A stretch of DNA of 23,899 bases, taken from positions 1-23,899 of the forward strand of contig CAZHPV010000039.1 of the NCBI GenBank assembly GCA_964534845.1, read 5' to 3'. How positions within the stretch are numbered: position 1 is the first letter of the stretch; each line of letters opens with the position of its first letter. The notes under the pieces are model-generated. The model was not told the origin of the DNA. It was given only the letters and a program-made list of their open reading frames with translations, and did not search any database. A program made the position numbers and the translations under genes. The stretch comes from CALCKU01 sp964534845. GTDB taxonomy: Bacteria > Pseudomonadota > Alphaproteobacteria > Caulobacterales > Maricaulaceae. Of this stretch, positions 13,553 to 22,850 are shown piece after piece.

Positions 13553-15075
13553 TATAAATCAAGTAAAAGACGCTCCGGATCTTCAAGACACTCTTTAACC
13601 CGTACCAAGAACGTCACAGCTTCTTTGCCATCAACGATACGGTGATCATAGGAAAGCGCCAAATACATCATAGGGCGGATAACAATTTCATCATTAATTA
13701 CGACCGCACGTTTTTCAATTTTGTGCATACCTAAAATGCCCACTTGGGGTGGATTAAGAATAGGTGACGACATAAGCGAGCCATAGACCCCGCCATTGGA
13801 AATCGTAAATGTTCCGCCTGACATATCGGCCATAGACAGCTTACCATCGCGGGCCTTAACACCTAATGCGCCAATACCCTTTTCAATACCGCCAAGCGAA
13901 AGGTCATCACATCCGCGCAAAACGGGCACAACAAGCCCCTTGGGCGTGCCCACGGCAATACTGATATCGTAATAATTCTTATAGATAATATCATTGCCGT
14001 CGATTTCGGCATTGACAGCCGGTACATCTTTCAGGGCCTGCACACAGGCTTTGACGAAGAAGCTCATAAAGCCGAGCTTCACGCCGTGTTTTTTGATAAA
14101 TAGCTCTTTATATTGAGAGCGCATTGCCATGATATGACTCATATCCGCTTCATTATAAGTGGTGAGCATGGCGGCCGTATTTTGAGCATCCTTCAGGCGG
14201 CGCGCTATTGTTTGGCGAATGCGTGACATACGCACCCGTTCTTCGCGCGGGCCAAGGTCGCGCGGTATTGATATAGGGGCCGGGGCCGGTTTTGCAGCTG
14301 GCGGGTTCGCTTTCGCTGAGAGGGCGTCACCTTTTGTGATACGCCCGTCCTTGCCCGTGCCTGCAATCGCTCCGGCGTCTAACGCATTTTCCGCAATCAC
14401 GCGCTGGGCCGAAGGCATGGTCTTTGTCTCTGCCCCAGACGGAACGGCTGTCGCGGCAGCCGGTTTTTCGGCAGGCGCTGAAGGGGCGGCACTCGAAGCC
14501 GCTGTCCCGCCAGACGCTCCCGCCATAAATGTACAAATGGTTTGGCCAACCTTAGCTATCTCGCCTTCAGCCAATAAATGCTCACCCATCACACCGTCTT
14601 GCGGCGCGACAAGTTCTTGCGCCGCCTTATCAGTTTCTAGCTCAACAATCGGCTCGTCCTTCGCAACGGCCTCACCGGGCTGTTTCATCCACTCCGCAAT
14701 CGTAACTTCGGACACACTTTCCCCGACATTGGGAACGTCTATATTGATCGCTTCGCCAGTGGTCGCAGCAGGAGCAGCGGCAGGGCTGGCGCTCGCCTGA
14801 TCCGTATCCGCACTCGCTGTTGACCCCGCACTGGCACCTGAACCCGCACCCAATCTCGCTATCAGCTTGCCGATTTCAGCCACCTCTCCCTCGGCGACAA
14901 AAATCTCCTCAACGACCCCGTCTTCAGGTGCCACTAATTCCTGAGCCGCCTTGTCGGTTTCCAGTTCAACAAGAGGTTCGTCCTTTTTGACCGCCTCCCC
15001 GACTTGTTTAAACCATTGCGCGATTGTGACTTCCGCAACACTTTCGCCTACATTGGGTATTGTAATATCAGTCAT
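13552..15075 (-). CDS. sucB: Dihydrolipoyllysine-residue succinyltransferase (E2 of 2-oxoglutarate dehydrogenase), two lipoyl domains
   Basis: E2 forms the core of the complex and transfers the succinyl group from lipoate to CoA. The 507 residues are arranged as lipoyl domain 1 (1-76, lipoyl-lysine K42 in ETDKA), an Ala/Ser/Thr-rich linker, lipoyl domain 2 (110-185, K150 in ETDKA), a second Ala/Pro linker, a peripheral-subunit-binding domain (about 219-253) and the catalytic domain ending in DHRIVDG (H478, D482). Enterobacterial SucB has about 400 residues and a single lipoyl domain. The two lipoyl domains share VPNVGESV/IPNVGESV and ETDKAAQELVAP but use different codons, so the duplication is old. 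sucA lies 10 bp upstream and lpd follows, which identifies the complex. Confidence 0.96.
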   Translation of the reverse strand: MTDITIPNVGESVAEVTIAQWFKQVGEAVKKDEPLVELETDKAAQELVAPEDGVVEEIFVAEGEVAEIGKLIARLGAGSGASAGSTASADTDQASASPAAAPAATTGEAINIDVPNVGESVSEVTIAEWMKQPGEAVAKDEPIVELETDKAAQELVAPQDGVMGEHLLAEGEIAKVGQTICTFMAGASGGTAASSAAPSAPAEKPAAATAVPSGAETKTMPSAQRVIAENALDAGAIAGTGKDGRITKGDALSAKANPPAAKPAPAPISIPRDLGPREERVRMSRIRQTIARRLKDAQNTAAMLTTYNEADMSHIMAMRSQYKELFIKKHGVKLGFMSFFVKACVQALKDVPAVNAEIDGNDIIYKNYYDISIAVGTPKGLVVPVLRGCDDLSLGGIEKGIGALGVKARDGKLSMADMSGGTFTISNGGVYGSLMSSPILNPPQVGILGMHKIEKRAVVINDEIVIRPMMYLALSYDHRIVDGKEAVTFLVRVKECLEDPERLLLDL

Positions 15076-15085
15076 AAATAATCAC

Positions 15086-18052
15086 TTACTTTTCAAAAGC
15101 TCCGTCAAGAACAGCTTGATGTTCTTTTTTATGTTTAGACGCAATTCCGGTCGCCGTCGAGGCCGCAGCCGCGCGACCGACATATCGCGCTCGCGTTTGT
15201 TTGGCCCCAATCGCAATCAAAGTCTCCTCAATATAAGGGGCGATAAAGCTCCAGGCCCCCATATTTTTAGGCTCTTCCTGACACCATATGATGTCCGCGT
15301 TTTTAAACCGCTTAAGTTCGACCTGCATAGCATCGGCGGGATAGGGATAGAATTGTTCAAGACGCAAAAGATAGGTATCGGTAATGCCGCGCTTTTCTCT
15401 GTCTTCAAACAGATCATAATAGACTTTCCCGGAGCAAATTATCACCTTTTTGATCTTACTATCTGCGGCCAGCTTTATCGTTGTTACATCGGGCCGGTAT
15501 TCGGCATCATCCCATAAAATGCGGTGGAATTCGGACCCCGTCGACATCTCTTCAAAAGTCGATACACATAATTTGTGCCGTAAAAGCGACTTAGGACTCA
15601 TATTGATAAGCGGTTTACGGAAATCACGTTTCACCTGACGGCGAAGGGCATGAAAATAATTTGCCGGGGTAGAAATATTTGTGACCTGCATATTATCCTC
15701 GGCGCACATTTGCAGGTAACGCTCCAGCCGTGCCGAACTATGTTCAGGACCTTGACCCTCATATCCGTGCGGTAAGAGCATAACAAGGCCGGACATGCGC
15801 AGCCATTTCTGTTCCGCGCTGGAAATAAATTGATCGACCATAACCTGTGCCCCATTGGCAAAATCACCAAATTGGGCTTCCCATATAGTCAGAGCATGCG
15901 GCGCGGCGCCGGAAAATCCATATTCAAAGCCCAAAACGGCTTCCTCGGAAAGATGGGAATTTAGCACTTGATAATATTCCTGCGCCTCAGAGAGATTATT
16001 GAGGGGCGTATATTTATGCTCGTCTTTCTGGTCAACAAAACGGGACTGGCGCTGACTAAAGGTACCCCGCTCCGAGTCTTGGCCCGACAAACGCACTGGA
16101 TGGCCCTCCATTATCAGAGTGCCAAACGCCAAATGTTCAGCCAGTCCCCAGTCAATATCCCGACCGGATTCAATTTTCTCGGCCCGCTTATTAATGATAC
16201 GCTTAAGCGTGCGGTGAATATTGACCGAATTGGGGATAGTCGTAATCTTTTTGCCGATTTGTTCTAAGGCCGCCTTATCAACCGACGTCACGCCGCTGCG
16301 CTTGCCGTCCTTTTCCGACGGAATTGACAGGCCGCTCCACTCCCCGCCTAGCCAGTCAGGCTCTTGTGTTTCAAAGTTTTTGGCCTTTTCAAACTCGGCA
16401 TCAAGGAAGGCATAAAAATCATCGACCCGCTTTTTGTGGTCTGCCTCTGTCAAATCACCCTGATCGATCAAACGCTGAGCATAAATCTCGCGCGTAGTTT
16501 TTTTACTGCCAATCGCCTGATACATAAGCGGTTGCGTAAAGGACGGATCGTCGCCCTCATTATGACCATATCGCCGATAGCAAATAATATCGAGTACAAC
16601 ATCCTTGCCGAATTTTTGTCGATATTCTGTCGCGACACGGGCGGCGAAGACCACAGCTTCAGGGTCATCCCCGTTTACATGAAAAACCGGAGCCTCGACC
16701 ATAAAGGCCACATCAGAACTATATTGGCCTGAGCGGTACTCATCCGGAGTTGTCGTAAAGCCGATCTGGTTATTAACAATAATATGGAGCGTACCCCCTG
16801 TCCGGTAACCGACAAGCTGGCTGAATTGGAAACATTCCATGACAATGCCTTGCCCGGCAAAGGCACTATCTCCGTGCATAATGACCGCCATAACCTGTTC
16901 GGGGTTATGCGATTGATAAGTGCCCGAGGCCATTTGTTGCTTGGCACGGGTTTTACCCATCACAACCGGCGCAACAACTTCCAAATGAGACGGGTTAGGC
17001 GCAAGCGAGAGGTGAACACTATTGCCGTCAAATTCGCGGTCATCGGAAACACCGAGGTGGTATTTGACATCGCCGGATCCAAAGTCCTCACCACCAGCGG
17101 CTACGCCGCCCAAGAATTCGTGAAAAATCGCTGAGTATGACTTTTGCATAACTGCGGCCATGACGTTCAAACGACCCCTGTGCGGCATGCCGAAATTCAT
17201 ATCTTTAAGGCCCAATTGGCCGCCGCGCTTAATGATTTGTTCCAAAGCCGGCAGGAGACTTTCCGCCCCGTCTATACCAAACCGTTTCGTGCCGGGATAG
17301 CGCTTGTGAATAAGCTGCTCGAAAGCCTCGCCCTCGATCAGTTTTTGCAAAATAGCCAAGCGGCCTTCCTTGGTAAAATTAATTTCCTTGTCCGGCCCTT
17401 CGATACGTTTTTGCAACCACCCTTTTTCCTCGGGATCGGAGACATGCATAAACTGCACACCAAAAGTCGAACAATAAGTCCGCGTCACGATCTCAAGGAT
17501 TTGACGCAAATTGGCCGTTTTAAGACCCAGAACACCGTCAATGAAAATATCCCGGTCCATATCGGCCTCGGTAAACCCATAAGTCTGCGGGTCCAATTCC
17601 GGGTGAGTCTTTTTCTTTTGTAGTCCCAGAGGGTCAAGATTAGCGATAAGATGGCCGCGCATACGGTAAGCGCGGATCAACATCAGAGCCCGCAAACTAT
17701 CCTTAGTGGCTTGCTGGATATCTGCGGCAGACGCTGCGGGAAGATGGCCGGAAACCTTTTGGGCGACACGCTCTTCCTCATCCCCCCAATCCCCGGTTAG
17801 GGCAGAGGTTAAATCACTATTGATATCAACGGGCCAATCGGGACGCTTCCAAACGGGGCCTTGCGCATTTTTTAACGCGTTTTCTGCGCCGTCGCCCTGA
17901 GCGTCAAAAAAGGCTCTCCAACTTTCGTCAACAGTATTAGGGTCCTCAAGATAGAGGGCGTGCATTTGTTCAAGATATGCCACATTGGTGCCATCAAGAA
18001 ACAATGTATCAATCATCGACTGATTATATTCGGAACGGGGCTTCTCAGCCAT
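15086..18052 (-). CDS. sucA: 2-oxoglutarate dehydrogenase E1 component
   Basis: E1 uses thiamine diphosphate to decarboxylate 2-oxoglutarate and succinylates the lipoyl group of SucB. The start chosen is ATG 18052: AAGG lies about seven bases upstream, whereas an in-frame GTG at 18061 overlaps that ribosome-binding site. The product then has 988 residues, normal for the family. Visible features are the N-terminal E2-binding segment (SMIDTLFLDGTNVAYLEQM), HRGRLNVMAAVMQK, YHLGVSDDREF, the thiamine diphosphate region GDSAFAGQGIVMECFQFSQL and IIVNNQIGFTT, RYGHNEGDDPSFTQP, and the C-terminal transketolase region (EAQFGDFANGAQVMVDQF). The sucD gene is 195 bp upstream. Confidence 0.97.
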   Translation of the reverse strand: MAEKPRSEYNQSMIDTLFLDGTNVAYLEQMHALYLEDPNTVDESWRAFFDAQGDGAENALKNAQGPVWKRPDWPVDINSDLTSALTGDWGDEEERVAQKVSGHLPAASAADIQQATKDSLRALMLIRAYRMRGHLIANLDPLGLQKKKTHPELDPQTYGFTEADMDRDIFIDGVLGLKTANLRQILEIVTRTYCSTFGVQFMHVSDPEEKGWLQKRIEGPDKEINFTKEGRLAILQKLIEGEAFEQLIHKRYPGTKRFGIDGAESLLPALEQIIKRGGQLGLKDMNFGMPHRGRLNVMAAVMQKSYSAIFHEFLGGVAAGGEDFGSGDVKYHLGVSDDREFDGNSVHLSLAPNPSHLEVVAPVVMGKTRAKQQMASGTYQSHNPEQVMAVIMHGDSAFAGQGIVMECFQFSQLVGYRTGGTLHIIVNNQIGFTTTPDEYRSGQYSSDVAFMVEAPVFHVNGDDPEAVVFAARVATEYRQKFGKDVVLDIICYRRYGHNEGDDPSFTQPLMYQAIGSKKTTREIYAQRLIDQGDLTEADHKKRVDDFYAFLDAEFEKAKNFETQEPDWLGGEWSGLSIPSEKDGKRSGVTSVDKAALEQIGKKITTIPNSVNIHRTLKRIINKRAEKIESGRDIDWGLAEHLAFGTLIMEGHPVRLSGQDSERGTFSQRQSRFVDQKDEHKYTPLNNLSEAQEYYQVLNSHLSEEAVLGFEYGFSGAAPHALTIWEAQFGDFANGAQVMVDQFISSAEQKWLRMSGLVMLLPHGYEGQGPEHSSARLERYLQMCAEDNMQVTNISTPANYFHALRRQVKRDFRKPLINMSPKSLLRHKLCVSTFEEMSTGSEFHRILWDDAEYRPDVTTIKLAADSKIKKVIICSGKVYYDLFEDREKRGITDTYLLRLEQFYPYPADAMQVELKRFKNADIIWCQEEPKNMGAWSFIAPYIEETLIAIGAKQTRARYVGRAAAASTATGIASKHKKEHQAVLDGAFEK

Positions 18053-18144
18053 TTGCTTCACCTTTTAGCTCAACTCACGCGTAAAAATTTAATCGCGCAT
18101 CGGACTTTAATTATTATCCTAGGCCAAAAAGAACCTTCAGCCCA

Positions 18145-18162
18145 AGACACAAATGCGTGTCT
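18145..18162 (-). repeat. Hairpin in the sucD-sucA gap
   Basis: AGACAC-AAATGC-GTGTCT is a perfect 6-bp stem with a 6-base loop. CCTAGG lies on each side (18118-18123 and 18164-18169). It sits about 95 bases before the sucA start and has no immediate T-tract. Possible roles are an mRNA processing or stability element or an operator for an internal sucA promoter. Confidence 0.35.
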
Positions 18163-18204
18163 CCCTAGGTTACAGTGTTGACCCAGAGAAATAAAGCCAA
18201 AGTT

Positions 18205-18226
18205 TGCGCTATAAAGTGTGCGCTAT
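18205..18226. repeat. Short direct repeat after sucD
   Basis: TGCGCTAT occurs at 18205-18212 and 18219-18226, 14 bp apart, in the spacer after sucD. No function is evident. Chance is possible for an 8-base repeat. Confidence 0.3.
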
Positions 18227-18247
18227 GCTGCGTCGCCCGCTTTCAAC

Positions 18248-19135
18248 CTAACCGTTTAAAAGCTCCATCATAGTCACGCCGAGCTTGGCTGGGCTATCAG
18301 AGACACGAATACCGGCCTTTTCCATAGCCGCGATTTTATCTTCCGCACCGCCTTTGCCGCCGCTCACAATCGCGCCCGCATGGCCCATTGTCCGGCCAGG
18401 AGGGGCTGTGCGGCCCGCAATAAAACCAACCATAGGTTTTTTGATGCCTTTTTTCGCCATATGCGCAACATATTCTGACGCTTCTTCCTCAGCCGAGCCA
18501 CCAATTTCTCCGATCATGATAATCTGCTTGGTGTCATCATCATGTAAGAAAAGCTCGAGACAATCGATAAAGTTCGTCCCGTTAATCGGATCGCCGCCAA
18601 TACCGATAGCCGTTGTTTGGCCAAGGCCGACTTGCGAAGTCTGAAAGACCGCTTCATATGTCAGCGTGCCTGAGCGTGAAACTACGCCGCATGTGCCCTT
18701 TTTGAAAATCTTGCCGGGCATAATGCCGATTTTGCATTCTTCCGGTGTAAGAACGCCCGGACAATTCGGCCCGATCAAACGGGATTTCGAGCCATTAAGC
18801 GCGCGTTTAACCGGGATCATATCGCGGACAGGAATACCTTCCGTAATCGCGATAATCAGTTCCATCTCCGCATCAATCGCCTCGAGGATTGAATCAGCGG
18901 CGAAGGGCGGGGGTACATAGACAACAGACGCCGTTGCACCTGTTGCGTGCTTGGCTTCATGGACGGTATCAAAATTAGGTAAGCCAATATGGGTTGTGCC
19001 GCCTTTGCCGGGCGTAACCCCAGCCACCATCTTGGTTCCGTGATAGGCAATGGCCTGCTCGGTATGGAACGTCCCGGTTTTACCGGTCATGCCCTGCGTG
19101 ATAATTTTGGTATCTTTATTTATAAGTACTGACAT
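18248..19135 (-). CDS. sucD: Succinyl-CoA synthetase, alpha subunit (ADP-forming)
   Basis: With SucC, this enzyme converts succinyl-CoA to succinate and makes ATP or GTP. The 295 residues include the CoA-binding GKTGTFHT (18-25), GVTPGKGG (39-46), GPNCPGVL (122-129), SRSGTLTYE (153-161), IGIGGDPINGT (177-187) and the phosphorylated active-site histidine H252 in GHAGAI. The ATG follows the sucC stop by two bases (TAA-TC-ATG) and the ribosome-binding site CAGG lies in the end of sucC, so the subunits are translationally coupled. Confidence 0.97.
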   Translation of the reverse strand: MSVLINKDTKIITQGMTGKTGTFHTEQAIAYHGTKMVAGVTPGKGGTTHIGLPNFDTVHEAKHATGATASVVYVPPPFAADSILEAIDAEMELIIAITEGIPVRDMIPVKRALNGSKSRLIGPNCPGVLTPEECKIGIMPGKIFKKGTCGVVSRSGTLTYEAVFQTSQVGLGQTTAIGIGGDPINGTNFIDCLELFLHDDDTKQIIMIGEIGGSAEEEASEYVAHMAKKGIKKPMVGFIAGRTAPPGRTMGHAGAIVSGGKGGAEDKIAAMEKAGIRVSDSPAKLGVTMMELLNG

Positions 19136-19137
19136 GA

Positions 19138-20469
<1,332 letters not shown>

Positions 20470-20535
20470 GGAATGTCTTTCGTCAGCCTTATCTCGTTTT
20501 CAAATCCGTTTGGTTGGATTTCGACCTAATAAGTC

Positions 20536-20564
20536 TGTATAAGGCTTGGCCTAAGCCCTCGCAA
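20536..20564 (-). promoter_or_regulatory. Candidate sucC promoter with an inverted repeat in its spacer
   Basis: On the minus strand TTGCGA (20564-20559) and TATACA (20541-20536) are separated by 17 bp, each matching four of six consensus positions. The spacer holds a near-palindrome, GGCTTGGCCTAAGCC (20543-20557). The site is 67 bases before the sucC start, in the 189-bp gap after sdhB. A protein binding the palindrome would control the sucCDAB-lpd transcript. This is a pattern match only. Confidence 0.35.
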
Positions 20565-20658
20565 CTGCAAAACCTCATTAAGATTACAAAATAGGCTATA
20601 GATCGATAAATCTATTAAAATTAAGAGGTGTTTTGAGCGCCAAGTCTGCTTTGGTTTT

Positions 20659-21441
20659 TTATGCGGGACGCTTAATCATCATTTTTTTGATATCGGCAAT
20701 AGCTTTTGCTGGATTCAGACCCTTAGGACACACATTAGCGCAGTTCATAATTGTATGACAGCGGTAAAGTTTAAAGGGGTCATCCAGCTTATCAAGTCTT
20801 TCAGATGTCGCCTCATCCCGACTATCAACCAGCCAGCGATAGGCTTGCAATAAAGCTGCGGGTCCAAGATAGCGGTCCCCATTCCACCAATATGACGGGC
20901 AGGATGTCGAGCATGACGCGCATAAAATACACTCATAATACCCGTCAAGTTTCCCCCGGTCGTCCTCGCTTTGCAAATGTTCGGTCTTGGGTTCCACCGT
21001 GCTTGTCTGCAACCAAGGTTCAATAGACGCATATTGAGCGTAAAATTGTGAAAGATCAGGTACGAGGTCGCGGACAATCGGCATGTGCGGCAATGGCGAA
21101 ATCGTCAGAACTGACCCCGGTATTTCGTCAATTGCCTTTGTACAGGCCAGCGTATTACGCCCGCCAATATTCATGGCACAAGACCCACACACTCCCTCGC
21201 GGCAAGAGCGTCGAAACGCCAATGTTGGATCTATCTCGTTCTTGATCTTAAATAAGGCATCCAAAACCATAGGGCCGCAATCATCAAGATCAATCTGGTA
21301 AGTATCCCAATAAGGGTTACGCCCATCTTGGGGATCATATCGGTAAATTTTGAACGTCTTTAAGCGCGACCCCGTCGCACCCTCGGACCAATTCTTGCCT
21401 TTTGACAATTTTGAATTTTTGGGAAGCGTAAGCTGAACCAT
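20659..21441 (-). CDS. sdhB: Succinate dehydrogenase iron-sulfur subunit
   Basis: SdhB carries electrons from the flavin of SdhA to ubiquinone through three Fe-S clusters. The start chosen is ATG 21441, with AAGGA six bases upstream; a TTG at 21447 abuts that sequence. The product has 260 residues. The 2Fe-2S ligands are C80, C85, C88 and C100. C171, C174, C177 and C238 fit the 4Fe-4S cluster, and C181, C228 and C234 the 3Fe-4S cluster. Complex II normally comes from sdhCDAB, but the genes on both sides here are not sdhA, sdhC or sdhD. sucC follows 189 bp downstream. Confidence 0.97.
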   Translation of the reverse strand: MVQLTLPKNSKLSKGKNWSEGATGSRLKTFKIYRYDPQDGRNPYWDTYQIDLDDCGPMVLDALFKIKNEIDPTLAFRRSCREGVCGSCAMNIGGRNTLACTKAIDEIPGSVLTISPLPHMPIVRDLVPDLSQFYAQYASIEPWLQTSTVEPKTEHLQSEDDRGKLDGYYECILCASCSTSCPSYWWNGDRYLGPAALLQAYRWLVDSRDEATSERLDKLDDPFKLYRCHTIMNCANVCPKGLNPAKAIADIKKMMIKRPA

Positions 21442-21515
21442 GAACAATCCTTAAGTCTTTTCAGGCAGTATAAGGATATCAGACGGCTTTGGCGACTAAA
21501 ATTTGACTTTAATAT

Positions 21516-21527
21516 CAATATATATTG
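21516..21527. repeat. AT-rich palindrome upstream of sdhB
   Basis: CAATATATATTG is a perfect 12-bp palindrome about 75 bases before the sdhB start. It may be an operator or part of a promoter, but AT-rich palindromes arise easily by chance. It does not match the FNR consensus. Confidence 0.25.
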
Positions 21528-21555
21528 TTAAGTCTCATACAAAGCCCGATATTTG

Positions 21556-21837
21556 CTATTCTGCCGTATACCGAAAATACGCCTTTTTGGTCCGACGTCG
21601 ACGCTCAGAATCAGGAAAGTCAAATATTTCATCTTGAGCCTGAGACGGCGTAGCCTGGTCGTAAAGAAAGTCAAGCTGTGCGGGATTACATTTCAAAGCC
21701 TGCGCCGCTTTTAGCTGGGCCTGTGTTCGAAGATGCGTTTTGGGGCGAGGCTGTTTCAGGCATAACAGCAAATCTTCCAAACTTTTATCACTCGGAAAAC
21801 TTATTGCAATATTTTCTGATAACAAGTGAGTTAGCAT
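21556..21837 (-). CDS. Hypothetical protein, 93 aa
   Basis: I do not recognise this protein. It is soluble-looking, with no signal peptide or membrane helix. The N-terminal half is helical and hydrophobic in places (MLTHLLSENIAISF, LEDLLLCLKQ). The middle is a probable helix-turn segment (LRTQAQLKAAQALKCNPAQLDFL, in two blocks). The C-terminus is strongly charged, with RRRRTKK near the end, which could bind nucleic acid. AGGAG lies eleven bases before the ATG, a somewhat long spacing. It lies between the acyltransferase and sdhB on the same strand. The coding call rests on the ribosome-binding site, the gap it fills and its ordinary composition. Confidence 0.55.
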   Translation of the reverse strand: MLTHLLSENIAISFPSDKSLEDLLLCLKQPRPKTHLRTQAQLKAAQALKCNPAQLDFLYDQATPSQAQDEIFDFPDSERRRRTKKAYFRYTAE

Positions 21838-21970
21838 GTCTGGCTTTTCTCCTGAACTCTAATCCCACAGTTTTTACCTAAGCAAGATGTAGCCCGACTT
21901 GCAAGGGGAGATATGTTAAATTATCGATAAAATACAGTTAGATAGGTTTTTTTTGCTTATATTGGAAATT

Positions 21971-22765
21971 TTACAAGCTTATGACTATCTCGCGGATAAG
22001 TTTTGTAGCCTCATCAGCATTGCCCGGCAGGCTTTGGGGGTCAATAACAGGCCCGAATGTCATGCCAAAAGTCTGTTTCTTTTTATTCAGTAGCTCATGA
22101 AACAGGGTGATATCGCGAAGCTCCGCATTGATCTGCGCAAGCGCATAATAAAGCCAGGAATTTCTGGCTTTAATATGCAAGGGGATTATCGGGGCGTCAT
22201 ATTTTCGCGCCAGCATAGCCGCCGAGCTTTCCCAAGGCTTGTCAACCAATCCCCGCCACGTCATTTTCGCCAAAGCGCCTGACGGAAAAATAACGACACA
22301 GCGTTCATCTTTGAGGGCTTTTTTAATGTCGATAAGCGTTTGGCGCGCTTTTTTATGTGTCCGTTTGTCCTTCACCCATTCGACTGGAATGATAATATCA
22401 TCCGCTTTTGGCATTACCCGCAAGGCATCGGCATTGGCCAGAAATATATGATCTGGGCGCTTATCCCGAATAGCCTGAAAAACAGCCATACCGTCTGCGA
22501 GCCCGGTAGGATGATTAGCGATCAGCACGCAAGCCCCTTTCGCGGGGAGGTGTTGTAGCCCGCGCACAGCCAATCGCGGATTAATATGAGAACTCATCAT
22601 GGCAAAGGCGTGGTGACCCGTCTTATCTTTAATGCTGTCGGCCAAAAAGACTGCGGCGTCAAATGCCAAAATCCGGTAAATAAGCGGTCGAAAAATTTTA
22701 AACAGCCCCGAATTTTGCGTCAATTTCGGGGTGCGTTCGACAATTAATTCTTCAATAATATGCAC
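21971..22765 (-). CDS. PlsC-type lysophospholipid (1-acylglycerol-3-phosphate-like) acyltransferase
   Basis: This 264-residue protein belongs to the glycerolipid acyltransferase superfamily. The catalytic motif is NHPTGLADG (84-92), with H85 and D91 five residues apart rather than the four of classical PlsC (HX4D). This spacing is like that of OlsB/hemolysin-related acyltransferases. Motif III is FPSG (160-163), and IIPLHI (193-198) fits motif IV. There is no long membrane helix, but residues 20-42 are hydrophobic and basic and may attach to membrane. The start is GTG 22765 with AAGGGG only two bases upstream, an unusually short gap. Likely roles are phospholipid or ornithine-lipid acylation. 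It diverges from arsC. Confidence 0.82.
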   Translation of the reverse strand: MHIIEELIVERTPKLTQNSGLFKIFRPLIYRILAFDAAVFLADSIKDKTGHHAFAMMSSHINPRLAVRGLQHLPAKGACVLIANHPTGLADGMAVFQAIRDKRPDHIFLANADALRVMPKADDIIIPVEWVKDKRTHKKARQTLIDIKKALKDERCVVIFPSGALAKMTWRGLVDKPWESSAAMLARKYDAPIIPLHIKARNSWLYYALAQINAELRDITLFHELLNKKKQTFGMTFGPVIDPQSLPGNADEATKLIREIVISL

Positions 22766-22850
22766 GTCCCCTTATTGACGAATAGAAACTAAATTGGCAA
22801 GCGCCTCTAGAGTGCAATTGCACCCCGTCAAAACCAGAAAGTAGAGCAAA

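Noticed and set aside
14219..14800. A 193-residue plus-strand frame opposite sucB
   Set aside because: It is an antisense shadow of the Ala/Pro/Thr-rich linkers and lipoyl domain of SucB, with no ribosome-binding site or family features.
17144..17623. A 159-residue plus-strand frame opposite sucA
   Set aside because: The sucA frame is certain over this region and the antisense frame matches nothing.
20636..20665. A CCAAG/TTTGG hairpin with a T-run next to the sdhB stop codon
   Set aside because: The T-run is on the plus strand, where no gene ends; the stem is short with a wobble pair, so it is not a terminator for sdhB.
21505..21520. TTGAC...ATCAA near sdhB as an FNR-type site
   Set aside because: The spacing between half-sites is too long for FNR (TTGAT-N4-ATCAA) and the first half-site has a mismatch.
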